NCBI GenBank assembly: GCA_001534745.1
Contig: CP013997.1
Coordinates: forward strand, 3,410,001-3,474,000
From: Pseudomonas monteilii
GTDB taxonomy: Bacteria; Pseudomonadota; Gammaproteobacteria; Pseudomonadales; Pseudomonadaceae
Reading direction: 5' to 3'
Length of the DNA stretch: 64,000 bases
This document shows positions 27,092 through 36,851 of this stretch, piece by piece. The stretch's first letter is position 1; the number at the start of each line of letters is the position of its first letter. Below the pieces are notes generated by a model. That model was not told where the DNA came from. It saw only the letters and a program-made list of their open reading frames with translations, and ran no database searches. The translations under genes were made by a program, and so were the position numbers.

Positions 27092-28242
27092 GCATTGCTC
27101 CTGCTTCGTTTCAGTCGAACGATCATGATGAAAGCGGCCAGCAGCGCTGCGCCGCTGGCCAGCCCGAACGTCATGCCAGGCCCGAGCCGGGCCCAGCTGT
27201 AACCGGAGTACAGCGCACCCAGGGCGCCGCCGGTACCGGCCAGTGCCGCGTACAGCGCCTGACCCTGGCCCTGCTGACGCGCGCCGAAACTGCCCTGCAC
27301 GAACGCGATCGCTGCCGCATGGAAACAGCCGAAGGTGGCCGCATGCAACAGCTGGGCGAACAACAGCACGGCGGGCACCTGCGCCAGCTCGCCCAGCAGC
27401 AGCCAGCGCAGGGCCGCCAACAGGAAACTGGCGCACAGCACCTGCTGTACCGAAAACCGCTGGAACACCCGGGCCATCAGCAGGAACATCAGCACTTCGG
27501 CGACCACGCCCAGCGCCCACAACAGGCCGATGGCGCCCCGTGTGTAGCCCAGGTGTTCCAGGTGCAAGGTGAGGAAGGTGTAGTACGGCCCATGGCTGAA
27601 CTGCATCAGTGCCACGCACAGGTAAAAGGCCAGCACGCCCGGCGCCGCCAGTTGCGCGAGAAAACCGCCGGCTGGCTGCCGCTCGGTCGGTTCAGGCGGC
27701 TGTGCATTGGGCACCCAAAGGCTGGCGACGACGATACCGGCCATGATGAGCACCACCGCGACCGGGTAGACGTCCAGGCTGAAACGCTCGAACAGCCCGC
27801 CCAGGCCGATCACCGCCAGGATGAAACCGATCGAGCCCCACAAGCGTACCTGGCTGTAGCGGCCAGTCTGCCCTTGCAGGTGCGCCAGGGTGATGACCTC
27901 GAACTGCGGCAGCACCGCATGCCAGAAGAACGCATGCAGGGCCATCACCAGCGCCAGCCAGGCATAGCTGGCCCCGAAGAAGATCAGCGCGAAACTGGCC
28001 AGGGTCGACAGCGCGCCCAGGCGCACGATCAGCAGGCGGCGCCCGCTGCGATCACCCAGCCACCCCCACAGGTTCGGCGCGACGCAGCGCATCAGCATGG
28101 GGATGGCCACCAGCTCGCCGATGCGCGCCGGGGCGAACCCCAGGTGGTCGAAGTACAGCGCCAGGAACGGCGCGGTGGCGCCGAGCAGGGCGAAATAGAA
28201 CAGATAGAAACTGGACAGGCGCCAGTAGGGCAGCGGCGCCAT
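27088..28242 (-). CDS. MFS transporter (HcaT/LacY-like)
   Basis: 384 residues, twelve membrane helices. FYLFYFALLGATAPFLALYF at the start and GWLGDRSGRR between helices 2 and 3 mark the MFS_1-like/HcaT group, which takes up aromatic acids or sugars; the substrate here is unknown. It follows aroC by 29 bp and overlaps the ARD-like gene, giving the operon aroC-MFS-ARD-like. Confidence 0.88.
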   Translation of the reverse strand: MAPLPYWRLSSFYLFYFALLGATAPFLALYFDHLGFAPARIGELVAIPMLMRCVAPNLWGWLGDRSGRRLLIVRLGALSTLASFALIFFGASYAWLALVMALHAFFWHAVLPQFEVITLAHLQGQTGRYSQVRLWGSIGFILAVIGLGGLFERFSLDVYPVAVVLIMAGIVVASLWVPNAQPPEPTERQPAGGFLAQLAAPGVLAFYLCVALMQFSHGPYYTFLTLHLEHLGYTRGAIGLLWALGVVAEVLMFLLMARVFQRFSVQQVLCASFLLAALRWLLLGELAQVPAVLLFAQLLHAATFGCFHAAAIAFVQGSFGARQQGQGQALYAALAGTGGALGALYSGYSWARLGPGMTFGLASGAALLAAFIMIVRLKRSRSNA

Positions 28243-28271
28243 GGTTCAGTGCACCGCGCGCCGGTCGCGCA

Positions 28272-29357
28272 TCAGCGCAGCACCGGCGTCGACACCTGCA
28301 CCTCGGCGTTCTGCCCACGGTGACGCAGCAGGTGGTCCATCAGCACGATGGCCATCATCGCCTCGGCGATCGGCGTGGCGCGGATGCCCACGCACGGGTC
28401 GTGACGGCCCTTGGTGACCATGTCCACCGGGTTGCCCTGGGTGTCGATCGAGCGGCCCGGCACGGTGATGCTCGAGGTGGGCTTGAGCGCCAGGTGCGCG
28501 ACGATCGGCTGGCCCGAGGAAATACCACCGAGGATGCCCCCGGCGTTGTTGCTGAGAAAACCGTCCGGCGTCAGTTCGTCGCGGTGTTCGGTACCGCGCT
28601 GGGCGACGCTGGCGAAGCCTGCGCCGATCTCCACGCCCTTGACCGCGTTGATGCTCATCAGCGCATGGGCAAGCTCGGCGTCCAACCGGTCGAAGATCGG
28701 CTCGCCCAGCCCTGGCATCACGCCTTCGGCGACCACGGTGATCTTGGCACCGACCGAGTCCTGGTCACGGCGCAGCTGGTCCATGTAGGTCTCGAGTTCG
28801 GTGACCTTGTCCGGGTCGGGGCAGAAGAAGGCGTTCTGCTCGACGCTGTCCCAGGTCTTGAACGGAATCTCGATGGGCCCGAGCTGGCTCATGTAGCCGC
28901 GCACCTGGATGCCCTGGGTGGCGAGGTACTTCTTGGCGATGGCCCCGGCCGCCACGCGCATGGCAGTCTCGCGCGCCGAGCTGCGGCCACCGCCACGGTA
29001 GTCGCGGGTACCGTACTTGTGGTGGTAGGTGTAGTCGGCATGGGCCGGGCGGAACAGGTCCTTGATGGCCGAGTAGTCCTTGGACTTCTGGTCGGTGTTG
29101 CGGATCAGCAGGCCGATCGAGCAGCCGGTGGTGCGGCCTTCGAACACCCCGGAAAGGATCTCGACCTCGTCGGCCTCCTGACGCTGGGTGGTGTGGCGGC
29201 TGGTGCCCGGCTTGCGGCGGTCCAGGTCGTGCTGCAGGTCGGCCAGGGTGATCTCCAGGCCCGGCGGGCAGCCGTCGACAATGGCGACCAACGCCGGGCC
29301 ATGGCTTTCGCCAGCGGTGGTGACAGTGAACAGCTTGCCAAAGGTATTGCCGGACAT
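28272..29357 (-). CDS. aroC: Chorismate synthase
   Basis: 361 residues. Starts [20 protein letters not shown], the AroC signature. Other conserved blocks are [20 protein letters not shown], then [11 protein letters not shown] and [17 protein letters not shown]. It converts 5-enolpyruvylshikimate-3-phosphate to chorismate with reduced FMN, the last shikimate step, giving aromatic amino acids, folate and quinones. First gene of the minus-strand operon with MFS and ARD-like genes. Confidence 0.98.
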   Translation of the reverse strand: MSGNTFGKLFTVTTAGESHGPALVAIVDGCPPGLEITLADLQHDLDRRKPGTSRHTTQRQEADEVEILSGVFEGRTTGCSIGLLIRNTDQKSKDYSAIKDLFRPAHADYTYHHKYGTRDYRGGGRSSARETAMRVAAGAIAKKYLATQGIQVRGYMSQLGPIEIPFKTWDSVEQNAFFCPDPDKVTELETYMDQLRRDQDSVGAKITVVAEGVMPGLGEPIFDRLDAELAHALMSINAVKGVEIGAGFASVAQRGTEHRDELTPDGFLSNNAGGILGGISSGQPIVAHLALKPTSSITVPGRSIDTQGNPVDMVTKGRHDPCVGIRATPIAEAMMAIVLMDHLLRHRGQNAEVQVSTPVLR

Positions 29358-29512
29358 GCAGGACGCTCCGCGAATCAGCCTGGTTTGAACAAGGCCGCCA
29401 GTATACGCAGCCCTACCCATGAGTTCATCCCTGACGAACGAACCTTGTGCCGCAGCGCCCGGTCCAAGCGCCATCCCACCTCTGGAAGCGGCCTGGCCGC
29501 GTTGGTAGCTTG

Positions 29513-30475
29513 ATGAAGTCGCGCATGGTCGCCGTGTTTCTGCTGTGTTTCGCTGGCCTGGTCCAGGCCGCCTCCCCCACCGTCCTGCAACGCCCGATCA
29601 GCCTGGACACCGGGCAAGGTGTGCTGCACGGCAGCCTGCTGCTGCCCGAAAGCGAGACGCCACCGCCGGTGGCGCTGATCATCGCCGGCTCCGGCCCGAC
29701 CGATCGCAACGGCAACAACCCGGCCGGCGGTCGGGTCGACAACCTCAAGCGCCTGGCCCTGCTGCTGGCCAACGCGCACATCGCCAGCGTGCGCTACGAC
29801 AAGCGTGGCGTGGCGGCCAGCCAACCGGCCACGCCGGACGAGCGTGACCTGAGCGTCGAGCGCTACGTGCAGGACGTGGTGGCCTGGGGGCAGACGCTCA
29901 AGGCCGACCCACGGTTCGGCCCGCTGATCCTGATCGGCCACAGCGAAGGCGCCTTGATCGCCAGCCTGGCCGCCGAACCGGCCGGTGCCAGTGCCGTGAT
30001 CACCCTGGCCGGCAGCGGTCGGCCGGTGGCGGACGTCCTGCGCGAGCAACTGGCCCAGCGCCTGCCACCCCGCCAGCTGGCCAAGGGCAATGCCTTGCTC
30101 GATCGCCTGCAGGCCGGCCAGACCAGCCTGGACGTGCCTGCACCCCTGCGCCAGGTCTTTCGTCCCAGCGTGCAGCCCTACCTGATCAGCCTGTTCCGCC
30201 AGGACCCGGCCCAGGCCTTCGCCCGGCTGACGGTGCCCGCGCTGATCATCCAGGGCCGCAACGACGTGCAGGTCGACGTGGAGGATGCCGAACGCCTGAA
30301 GGCCGCACGACCCGAGGCCGAGCTGGTGCTGATCGACGGCATGAACCACATGCTGCGCATCAGCCCACGGGACATGAGCCAGCAGCGCGAGAGCTACAAC
30401 AACCCGGAACTGCCGCTGGCGCGGGAACTGGGGGAGCGCGTGGTGGCGTTCATCCGCCAGGTCGTGGGGCCGTAA
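29513..30475 (+). CDS. Exported alpha/beta hydrolase
   Basis: 320 residues with a signal peptide ([16 protein letters not shown]). Features of the fold: [14 protein letters not shown] (oxyanion-loop region), [12 protein letters not shown] (G-H-S-E-G nucleophile), [14 protein letters not shown] (Asp) and DGMNHMLR (His). The full catalytic triad is present. Likely a periplasmic esterase or peptidase-like hydrolase, substrate unknown. The ATG at 29513 has only a weak ribosome site. Confidence 0.87.
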   Translation: MKSRMVAVFLLCFAGLVQAASPTVLQRPISLDTGQGVLHGSLLLPESETPPPVALIIAGSGPTDRNGNNPAGGRVDNLKRLALLLANAHIASVRYDKRGVAASQPATPDERDLSVERYVQDVVAWGQTLKADPRFGPLILIGHSEGALIASLAAEPAGASAVITLAGSGRPVADVLREQLAQRLPPRQLAKGNALLDRLQAGQTSLDVPAPLRQVFRPSVQPYLISLFRQDPAQAFARLTVPALIIQGRNDVQVDVEDAERLKAARPEAELVLIDGMNHMLRISPRDMSQQRESYNNPELPLARELGERVVAFIRQVVGP

Positions 30476-30570
30476 GCGTTCAGGTTTTGCGCCGGATGCC
30501 GATAGCAGGAGGATGGGTGGGTCGAGCCGAGACGTCCGGACGCCACCCCGCCTGACCCGAGGATCAACGG

Positions 30571-31326
30571 ATGACCGATACCGAAACACCCCCTTCGCCG
30601 GAGCCTGCCGCCCTGCCCTGGGCCGACGTGCATGCCGAGCACTTTCAACTGCTGCGCCTGGCGCCGCTGCCCACCAGCCACGACGGCAGCCGCCCCCTGC
30701 GCTTCGTCGAAGTCGGGCATGCCGAGCGCCATGACCTGGCCTTCAGCCTGCTGCGTCTGGAAGTCCGCCTGCCCGGCCAACGGGTACACAAGACCCAGAA
30801 CCGCCTGGACGTCTGGGTCGATCACCAGAGCAAGTCCGTTCGCCTGGGGGCCGACCTCGACCTTCAGCCGCTCGATCGCGGCCTGGGCCGCTTCCTGCTA
30901 GCCCAGGCCGTGACCTGGCTGCAACGGCGTTGGTCGCACTACCGGGTCGAAAGTCGGGTTCTGCCGCCCCGGGATGCCCTGCGGCCGGAGACCAAGCTGC
31001 GGCGCGACCACGTGCTGGAACGGCTCGGCATCCCCCTGGTCGATGCGGATGGCCAGACCCCCGACCATACGGCCGAGCTGGACGTCGCCCAGCTCAAGGG
31101 CGGCTTCAACCCCGAACGGGTCCAGCGCGTGGACACGCTCGAGTCCGCCGGCCTGCTGCAACAGGCCGATGCCGACCTTCAGGCCCAGGAGGCTTCGCTG
31201 CGCGAGCGGGACGAACGGGTGGCGCGCTACCAGCGTGAAGACGGCAGCCTGCGCTTCACCATCGCCTGCCTGGTGGCCTTCGCGGTGTTTCAGGCCGCCT
31301 TGCTGATCTGGATGGCGTCACGTTGA
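30571..31326 (+). CDS. Hypothetical protein with C-terminal membrane anchor
   Basis: 251 residues, mostly soluble, with a coiled-coil-like part (QQADADLQAQEASLRERDER) before one C-terminal hydrophobic helix (FTIACLVAFAVFQAALLIWM). Such a tail anchor would leave the protein in the cytoplasm. No family recognised. A 9-bp hairpin follows the stop. Confidence 0.65.
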   Translation: MTDTETPPSPEPAALPWADVHAEHFQLLRLAPLPTSHDGSRPLRFVEVGHAERHDLAFSLLRLEVRLPGQRVHKTQNRLDVWVDHQSKSVRLGADLDLQPLDRGLGRFLLAQAVTWLQRRWSHYRVESRVLPPRDALRPETKLRRDHVLERLGIPLVDADGQTPDHTAELDVAQLKGGFNPERVQRVDTLESAGLLQQADADLQAQEASLRERDERVARYQREDGSLRFTIACLVAFAVFQAALLIWMASR

Positions 31327-31352
31327 GGCCTGCCTGGATGGCAGCAGGCCTC
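31325..31352. terminator. Hairpin between convergent genes
   Basis: GAGGCCTGC (31325-31333) and GCAGGCCTC (31344-31352) form a perfect 9-bp stem between the convergent stops at 31326 and 31370. No U-tract follows, so termination strength is uncertain. Confidence 0.5.
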
Positions 31353-31369
31353 GACGCACGAAGCGCGGG

Positions 31370-32278
31370 TCAGACCCGCGACTGGAACAGGGCCTGGTGG
31401 TCGCGGCACTGCTGGGCGGTCAACATGAACACGCCATGCCCGCCACGCTCGAAGTCGAGCCAGGCGAAGTCCACTTCAGGGTATTGCTCGGCCACGTGCA
31501 CCTGGCTGTTGCCGACCTCGACGATCAGCAAGCCTTTCTCGGTCAGGTGATCGGCGGCTTCGGCCAGCATGCGACGTACCAGGTCCAGGCCGTCCTGCCC
31601 GCAGGCCAGGCCCAGCTCGGGTTCGTGGTGGTATTCGGCCGGCATGTCGGCGAAGTCTTCGGCATCGACGTAGGGCGGGTTGGACAGGATCAGGTCGAAG
31701 CGCTGGCCCGGCAGGCCGCCGAAGCCGTCGCCCTGCACGGTGTAGACCCGGCCCTCCAGCCCATGGCGCTCGATGTTGCGGTTGGCCACTTCCAGGGCGT
31801 CGAACGACAGGTCGGCCAGCGCCACTTCGGCGTCGGGGAACACGTCGGCGGCGACGATGCCGATGCAGCCCGAGCCGGTGCACAGGTCGAGGATGCGCGC
31901 AGGATCCTGGGCCAGCCAGGGTTCGAAGCGCTTCTCGATCAGTTCGCCGATGGGCGAGCGTGGTACCAGCACGCGCTCGTCGACCAGGAACGACATGCCG
32001 CAGAACCATGCCTCACCCAGCAGGTACGCCGTCGGCACGCGCTCGTCGATGCGGCGCTTGATCAGGTGCAGCAGGCGCACGCGCTCGTCGTCCTCGAGCT
32101 GGCAATCCAGGTAGCTGTCGGCGATCTCCCACGGCAGGTGCACGGCACCGAGCACCAGCAGGCGCGCCTCGTCCCAGGCGTTGTCGGCCCCGTGGCCGAA
32201 GAACAGGTCGTGTTCGTGGAAGCGGCTGACCGCCCAGCGGATGTGGTCGCGCAGCGTGCGCAGGCGGGATGTGATCAC
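31370..32278 (-). CDS. prmB: Ribosomal protein L3 N5-glutamine methyltransferase
   Basis: 302 residues. N-terminal helical domain, then a class I SAM-binding domain with [12 protein letters not shown] (motif I) and [12 protein letters not shown], the NPPY motif of N5-glutamine methyltransferases. The [20 protein letters not shown] block favours PrmB over PrmC. In E. coli and pseudomonads prmB lies close to aroC and smr genes, as here. Methylates a glutamine of L3 during 50S assembly. Confidence 0.95.
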   Translation of the reverse strand: MITSRLRTLRDHIRWAVSRFHEHDLFFGHGADNAWDEARLLVLGAVHLPWEIADSYLDCQLEDDERVRLLHLIKRRIDERVPTAYLLGEAWFCGMSFLVDERVLVPRSPIGELIEKRFEPWLAQDPARILDLCTGSGCIGIVAADVFPDAEVALADLSFDALEVANRNIERHGLEGRVYTVQGDGFGGLPGQRFDLILSNPPYVDAEDFADMPAEYHHEPELGLACGQDGLDLVRRMLAEAADHLTEKGLLIVEVGNSQVHVAEQYPEVDFAWLDFERGGHGVFMLTAQQCRDHQALFQSRV

Positions 32279-32456
32279 GAAGAACTCCTTATCAGACAGT
32301 CCGAAAGTCTAACAGCAGCCAGGTGCAAATGGTTCCCCCGGGCTGCCGGCGAACCCGCTCCAGGCCAGGAAACGCGCTGCCTGCGCTGTCAAGCATTCCC
32401 AACGGCGTCGCGGCAGAGGACAATAGGCCACAAAAGCCCTAGCCAAGGAGCCATCG

Positions 32457-33047
32457 ATGTCCGTTCCAACCACCATGTTCCGCCTGAGCGGCCGCGACTA
32501 CCCGCCGGCCCGGCTGAACCAGGCCAGCCTCATCGTGATCGACGCCCAGAAGGAATACCTGAGTGGGCCGCTGGCGCTGTCGGGCATGGACGCGGCGGTC
32601 GCCAACATCGCCCGGCTGCTGGACGCCGCGCGCAAAGCCGGACGCCCGATCGTCCATGTCCGCCACCTCGGCACCGTGGGCGGCCCGTTCGACCCGCAGG
32701 GCAGCCGTGGCGAGTTCATTCCCGGGCTCGAACCACGTGACGGCGAGACCGTCATCGAAAAGCGCATGCCCAATGCCTTCAAGAACACCCCCTTGCACGA
32801 GACGCTCCAGGCGCTGGGTCATCTGGACCTCATCGTCTGCGGCTTCATGAGCCACTCCAGCGTCAGCACCACCGTGCGCCGCGCCAAAGACTACGGCTAC
32901 CGCTGCACGCTGGTCGAGGATGCCTCCACCACCCGCGATCTGGCGTTCAAGGACGAGATCATTCCGGCAGCGCAGATCCACCGCTGCGAGATGGCGGTGA
33001 TGGCCGACAACTTCGCCTGCGTCGCACCGACCGACAGCCTGATCTGA
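32457..33047 (+). CDS. Isochorismatase-like cysteine hydrolase with Cys-to-Ser change
   Basis: 196 residues, AAGGAG before the ATG. The fold motifs are present: LIVIDAQKEY with Asp29 and VIEKRMPNAF with Lys102. Where the family has T-H-M-C-V, this protein reads CGFMSHSSVSTTVRR, so the nucleophilic Cys becomes Ser135. Known members hydrolyse isochorismate, nicotinamide or N-carbamoyl compounds; isochorismatases of the EntB/PhzD type work without the Cys. The reaction here is unknown. Confidence 0.83.
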   Translation: MSVPTTMFRLSGRDYPPARLNQASLIVIDAQKEYLSGPLALSGMDAAVANIARLLDAARKAGRPIVHVRHLGTVGGPFDPQGSRGEFIPGLEPRDGETVIEKRMPNAFKNTPLHETLQALGHLDLIVCGFMSHSSVSTTVRRAKDYGYRCTLVEDASTTRDLAFKDEIIPAAQIHRCEMAVMADNFACVAPTDSLI

Positions 33048-33131
33048 TCCGTACCGCCCGCCCGACGGTCGCGTGGAACGCCCGTCCGGTCCGGCGAGTC
33101 TCATGAACGGATACCCCCGGAGGAGACCGGC

Positions 33132-33452
33132 ATGAAACCCACCGACCGTTTCGACACCCCTTCCTCGCGCGCCAAAGGCCCTGGCGGTCGCGGCGCGCAG
33201 CTGGCGGCCGGCCTGTCGGCCATGGTCGCGACCCTGGGCATCCTCATGGCCATGGCTGGCGTCGCCGGCCTGCTGGGCAATTACGAGGCCTTCGCCGAAC
33301 TCAATGCCAACCGTCCGCTGGCCAGCGTGCTGGTGGTGGCCGGCCTGCTGCTGCTCTGGCTGGGCGTGCGTGGCTGGCGCCTCAGCCGCCTGCGCCTGCG
33401 TCGGCGTCATGAGCTGGGCCTGTCGCCCCACCTGACGAAAAAGCGCGGTTGA
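33132..33452 (+). CDS. Small two-helix membrane protein
   Basis: 106 residues with two hydrophobic helices (LAAGLSAMVATLGILMAMAG and LASVLVVAGLLLLWLGV) and a basic C-terminus (RLRLRRRHELGL). GGAGGAG before the ATG. No family recognised. It lies 84 bp after the isochorismatase-like gene and 49 bp before the Smr gene, same strand. Confidence 0.65.
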   Translation: MKPTDRFDTPSSRAKGPGGRGAQLAAGLSAMVATLGILMAMAGVAGLLGNYEAFAELNANRPLASVLVVAGLLLLWLGVRGWRLSRLRLRRRHELGLSPHLTKKRG

Positions 33453-33501
33453 GCGCCGGACAGTCGCGTAAGATACGCCGCCTCAAGGCGTGGAGACCGG
33501 C

Positions 33502-34062
33502 ATGCAAGACGATGACTTTTCCCTTTTCCGGGGCCAGATGCAGGGCGTGAAGCAGATCCGTCATGACCGTGCGGACGTCGGCAAGCCCAAGGCCGATCGC
33601 CGGCAACTGGCCGGTCTGCGTCAGGCGGCCACCGTTCGCAGCGACCAGCCACTGGTGATCGACGGGCTGTCCGATCAGTTCGTGATCGACGTGGGGGCCG
33701 AGGATGAGCTGATGTGGCGCCGCGACGGCGTGCAGGAAGCGCAGATGCGCAAGCTCAAGCTGGGCCAGATCCCCTTCGAGGGCAGCCTGGACCTGCATGG
33801 CATGAGTGTCGAGAAAGCGCGTGAAACGCTGTGGGATTTCATCGCCGAAGCGACCAAGCTCGAAGTGCGCTGCGTGCGTGTGACCCACGGCAAGGCGGCA
33901 CGGCTCGATGGCAAGCGTCCGATGATCAAGAGCCACGTCAATACCTGGCTGCGTCAGCATCCCCAGGTGCTGGGGTTCACGTCATGCAACGCGCGCCACG
34001 GGGGCACGGGGGCGGTGTATGTGATGCTCAAGCGCACCATGCTCGAAGGCCGTGACGAGTGA
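33502..34062 (+). CDS. Smr-domain endonuclease family protein (SmrA-like)
   Basis: 186 residues from the ATG at 33502, with GGAG 6 bases upstream. N-terminal DDDFSLFRGQMQGV resembles E. coli SmrA; the C-terminal Smr domain has SLDLHGMSVEKA (LDxHG), VRVTHGKAARLDG (HGK) and CNARHGGTGAVYVMLK. Smr domains nick nucleic acids; E. coli SmrB cleaves mRNA at collided ribosomes. Its position beside prmB and folE is conserved. Confidence 0.9.
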   Translation: MQDDDFSLFRGQMQGVKQIRHDRADVGKPKADRRQLAGLRQAATVRSDQPLVIDGLSDQFVIDVGAEDELMWRRDGVQEAQMRKLKLGQIPFEGSLDLHGMSVEKARETLWDFIAEATKLEVRCVRVTHGKAARLDGKRPMIKSHVNTWLRQHPQVLGFTSCNARHGGTGAVYVMLKRTMLEGRDE

Positions 34063-34131
34063 CGCCGCGCTTGCAGCGTCGCGCGTGCCGCCGTAACCTT
34101 CGCCTTTGCAAAAATTCCCACAGGTAGATCC

Positions 34132-34677
34132 ATGTCCCTGGAACAGAACTACACCGAGATCCTCAGCCAGATCGGCGAGGACGTCTCCCGCGAGGGCCTG
34201 CGCGACACGCCCAAGCGGGCAGCGAAGGCCATGCAGTACCTTTGCCGCGGTTATGAGCAAACTCTGGAAGAAGTCACCAACGGCGCGTTGTTCACCTCGG
34301 ACAACAGCGAGATGGTGCTGGTTCGGGACATTGAGCTGTATTCGATGTGCGAGCATCACATGCTGCCGTTCATCGGCAAGGCGCACGTGGCCTACCTGCC
34401 CAAGGGCAAGGTCCTGGGCCTGTCGAAGGTCGCGCGCATCGTTGACATGTACGCCCGCCGCCTGCAGATCCAGGAAAACCTCAGCCGGCAGATCGCCGAC
34501 GCGATCGCCCAGGTCACCGATGCGGCCGGCGTGGCCGTGGTCATCGAAGCCAAGCACATGTGCATGATGATGCGCGGCGTCGAAAAGCAGAATTCGGCGA
34601 TGATCACCTCGGTCATGCTCGGCGAGTTCCGCCACAACGCCGCCACCCGCAGCGAGTTCCTCAGCCTGATCAAGTGA
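34132..34677 (+). CDS. folE: GTP cyclohydrolase I
   Basis: 181 residues. Zinc ligands are visible in [11 protein letters not shown] (Cys, His) and [11 protein letters not shown] (Cys), and the substrate-binding [20 protein letters not shown] (20 residues) is typical. It turns GTP into dihydroneopterin triphosphate, first step of folate synthesis. Follows the Smr gene by 69 bp on the same strand. Confidence 0.97.
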   Translation: MSLEQNYTEILSQIGEDVSREGLRDTPKRAAKAMQYLCRGYEQTLEEVTNGALFTSDNSEMVLVRDIELYSMCEHHMLPFIGKAHVAYLPKGKVLGLSKVARIVDMYARRLQIQENLSRQIADAIAQVTDAAGVAVVIEAKHMCMMMRGVEKQNSAMITSVMLGEFRHNAATRSEFLSLIK

Positions 34678-34730
34678 CAGGCCCATGACGCCAGGCCCAC
34701 AGGGTCTGGCTCTTGCATCAGGAGTCATCG

Positions 34731-35102
34731 ATGATCGTCAAAGCCCTCCGGGTCGGACTCGGCCAACTGATCGTGTTCGGCGAGTGGATCAGCCGCCCGG
34801 CCAAGCGCAAGCGCAACCCGGCCGCCCAGGCCCAGGTCGACCAGGCTGCCCGTCAGCTGTCGCTGTACCAGTTCCATGCCTGCCCGTTCTGCGTGAAGAC
34901 GCGACGTACCTTGCACCGCCTGAACGTGCCGGTGGCGCTGCGCGATGCCAAGCATGATCCCGTGCATCGCCAGGCGCTGCTCGAAGGCGGTGGGCGGGTG
35001 AAGGTGCCGTGCCTGCGGATCGACGAGGGTGACAAGACGACGTGGATGTATGAGTCCAAGGACATCATTGCGTATCTGGATGGGCGGTTTGCTGGGGTGT
35101 AG
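34731..35102 (+). CDS. Glutaredoxin-like protein with N-terminal helix
   Basis: 123 residues. An N-terminal amphipathic or membrane-associated helix and a basic stretch (RPAKRKRNP) precede a thioredoxin-fold domain with LYQFHACPFCVKTRR (active-site C-P-F-C) and RVKVPCLRI (cis-Pro). The ending MYESKDIIAYLDGRF is typical of GST-N/glutaredoxin domains. ATG at 34731 has GGAG 6 bases upstream. Probably reduces disulfides with glutathione. Confidence 0.87.
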   Translation: MIVKALRVGLGQLIVFGEWISRPAKRKRNPAAQAQVDQAARQLSLYQFHACPFCVKTRRTLHRLNVPVALRDAKHDPVHRQALLEGGGRVKVPCLRIDEGDKTTWMYESKDIIAYLDGRFAGV

Positions 35103-35136
35103 AGGCTGACTGGCTGGTAAGGCGGTGCTGGTTTTA

Positions 35137-35195
35137 CGGGCCCGGTGGGCCTGATCGCGGCCGGTCCGGCGCCCCGGCAGGGGCCGCTCCTACAG
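35137..35195. repeat. Single REP copy
   Basis: GGGCCCGGTGGGCCTGATCG leads a copy of the larger REP form, ending GGGGCCGCTCCTACA. Unlike most others in this window, a clear inverted mate is not seen nearby. Confidence 0.7.
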
Positions 35196-35314
35196 AGAGC
35201 GCGTTTGGCTACGCAGGTGGGTCAGATCAGCGCTGCGATCCTCTGTGAGCGGTCCCTGCCGGGGCCGTCAGCCCTACACGACGATGACCCAGGCTTACCT
35301 ACCCTACCCCCGCT

Positions 35315-35908
35315 TCACCCGTGATTACGCGCAAACACCTCCGCCCCCATGGCCTCGATCTGCCCTTCGATCAAGGCGTCGAAGGGCCTGAGCAGCTCAT
35401 CGAAACACGCCGGCGCGTCCAGCACGTTCAGGGCCCGTGTCACGGCCTCGATGGTCGACAAGGCGCCCTCCCCGGGTGCCTTGCGCAGACGGTAGCGAGA
35501 AGGCGCGGCGTCATCCTCCAGGGTCACCCGCGGCAATGCTGCCAGCGCCGGGTTTAGGTACACCAGCTTGCGTGCCTTGCGCCATGTCCCGTCCGGTACC
35601 ACCAGCAGCCAGGGCCGGTCGTCTGGTCTCGAAGGCTTCACCACCTCTGCCCCTTCCCCCGGAAACAGCAGGACGGGTCGATAGGCCGGCGTGGCCAGCC
35701 AATCGGGCAAGCGGTCGAACACTTCACCCACCTCAAGCACTGCATTCACCAATCCCAGGCTCGCCAGACGCGCCGTGTTCAACGCATGCCCGACCTCACT
35801 GGGGTGTTGCAGCAACAGCACCCGCGTACGGCTTGGCAATCGAGGGATCAGCGGGCACAGGCAATGATCGAGCGGCCTGAGGCAGCGCTCACAGCGGGGT
35901 CTTGGCAT
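35315..35908 (-). CDS. DTW-domain tRNA-uridine aminocarboxypropyltransferase
   Basis: 197 residues. N-terminal zinc-finger-like CERCLRPLDHCLCPLI, then LLQHPSEVGHALNTARLA and LVVPDGTWRKARKL, the D-x-T-W motif naming the family, and YRLRKAPGEGALSTIEA. Family members (E. coli TapT) add a 3-amino-3-carboxypropyl group from SAM to uridine in tRNA (acp3U). Confidence 0.9.
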   Translation of the reverse strand: MPRPRCERCLRPLDHCLCPLIPRLPSRTRVLLLQHPSEVGHALNTARLASLGLVNAVLEVGEVFDRLPDWLATPAYRPVLLFPGEGAEVVKPSRPDDRPWLLVVPDGTWRKARKLVYLNPALAALPRVTLEDDAAPSRYRLRKAPGEGALSTIEAVTRALNVLDAPACFDELLRPFDALIEGQIEAMGAEVFARNHG

Positions 35909-36087
35909 GGGGGTCTCTGGACGCGAGGCTGGAACTGAGAGCTGCGAACGAAGGCGGCTGGCTGTCAGCCGCTTGGCTGCACGCTCTCAAAGCGCTGCAT
36001 CTTAAAGCGCTGCAAGACTCATGGCGAGCCGAGCAGGTACAGGCAGGCTGCCTGACTCTTGCAACGTGCGGTGTGCAGCGACACCGC

Positions 36088-36213
36088 CTAGCGGCGCTGC
36101 CCGGGGCGACGACGCTTGTCATCGGTTGGGATCGGCACCGGCTGCAGCGGTGGCGGGACGAGACCCAGCGCGACGGCCAGGTCATGGAGCCAATTGTTCA
36201 TACGGTTCTTCAT
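36088..36213 (-). CDS. 41-residue small protein, PA1414-like
   Basis: MKNRMNNWLHDLAVALGLVP followed by a Pro-rich PPPLQPVPIP and a basic end (KRRRPGQRR). GGGGG lies just before the ATG. The amphipathic start and PxPIP tail recall the small PA1414-type proteins of pseudomonads (from memory). A leader hairpin lies upstream at 36277-36304. Other frames across this stretch look like shadows. Confidence 0.55.
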   Translation of the reverse strand: MKNRMNNWLHDLAVALGLVPPPLQPVPIPTDDKRRRPGQRR

Positions 36214-36276
36214 AATGCCCCCTTTGACGGGTCAGGCTCACGGTCTAACGGCTCTGCGATGCTTCTTACAGATTTT

Positions 36277-36304
36277 AGCGGCGTATCTGAATAAACACGC
36301 CGCT
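36277..36304 (-). promoter_or_regulatory. Leader hairpin upstream of the 41-residue gene
   Basis: AGCGGCGT and ACGCCGCT form a perfect 8-bp stem around a 12-base A/T-rich loop, 64 bp before the start codon. Its place suggests a 5' leader structure or a small RNA end. Confidence 0.4.
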
Positions 36305-36440
36305 CTGTTCTTGCAGATTGTGCCAAGTGTGCCGGGTATCAAGCCGCTTGTGCGAGTCCCGGCGGTCGGCCAACTGTTTCACCTTGTTGCAACATGGGCA
36401 ACACGTTCGCTTACCGTCGACTGAACGTGCCCCACGCCTC

Positions 36441-36851
36441 TCAAATCGCTCCGTTGGACAACTGCGGGTCGGCGGTCACTTCCTTGAACACTTCCACGTC
36501 CAGTGCATCGCCTTGCTTGTCGAGGGTACGGCGTGGACGGTCGTCACCGGGAATGCTGCTGTCGATGGCGCTGAGCAGCCGCGAGCCCAGTTCGGTGAGC
36601 ATCAAGTCGCCTTGGGCATCGCCTGTCGAGGACGTCAGGTAGCCGCGCTCGAGCAGCAAAGCCATGTAGTCGCGCGCCTGGGCATGGAGCTGGGTGGCGT
36701 CGCGGGCGGAGCGGCCTTTGGCAGCCATCGCATCGACCAACGCCTGCGGGTCGGTATTGGGCGTCATGCTCTGGTTGGCGCCTTTTTGAACGTTCTGGAG
36801 CAGGTGTTCGATCAAGTCCCAATCGTATTTTTTTTCTGTCGATTCAGTCAT
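36441..36851 (-). CDS. DUF2513-like protein
   Basis: 136 residues from the ATG at 36851. KYDWDLIEHLLQNVQKG at the start and ARDYMALLLERGYLTSS match the winged-helix pattern of DUF2513 (DxxLixxiLxxVe ... LLxxxGYl). Small cytoplasmic protein, often in phage-derived or accessory DNA. Function unknown. GGAG lies 9 bases before the ATG. Confidence 0.65.
   Translation of the reverse strand: MTESTEKKYDWDLIEHLLQNVQKGANQSMTPNTDPQALVDAMAAKGRSARDATQLHAQARDYMALLLERGYLTSSTGDAQGDLMLTELGSRLLSAIDSSIPGDDRPRRTLDKQGDALDVEVFKEVTADPQLSNGAI

Noticed and set aside
36309..36330. Sigma-54 promoter before the PA1414-like gene (TTGGCACAATCTGCAA on the minus strand)
   Set aside because: GG and GC are only 8 bases apart, not 10.
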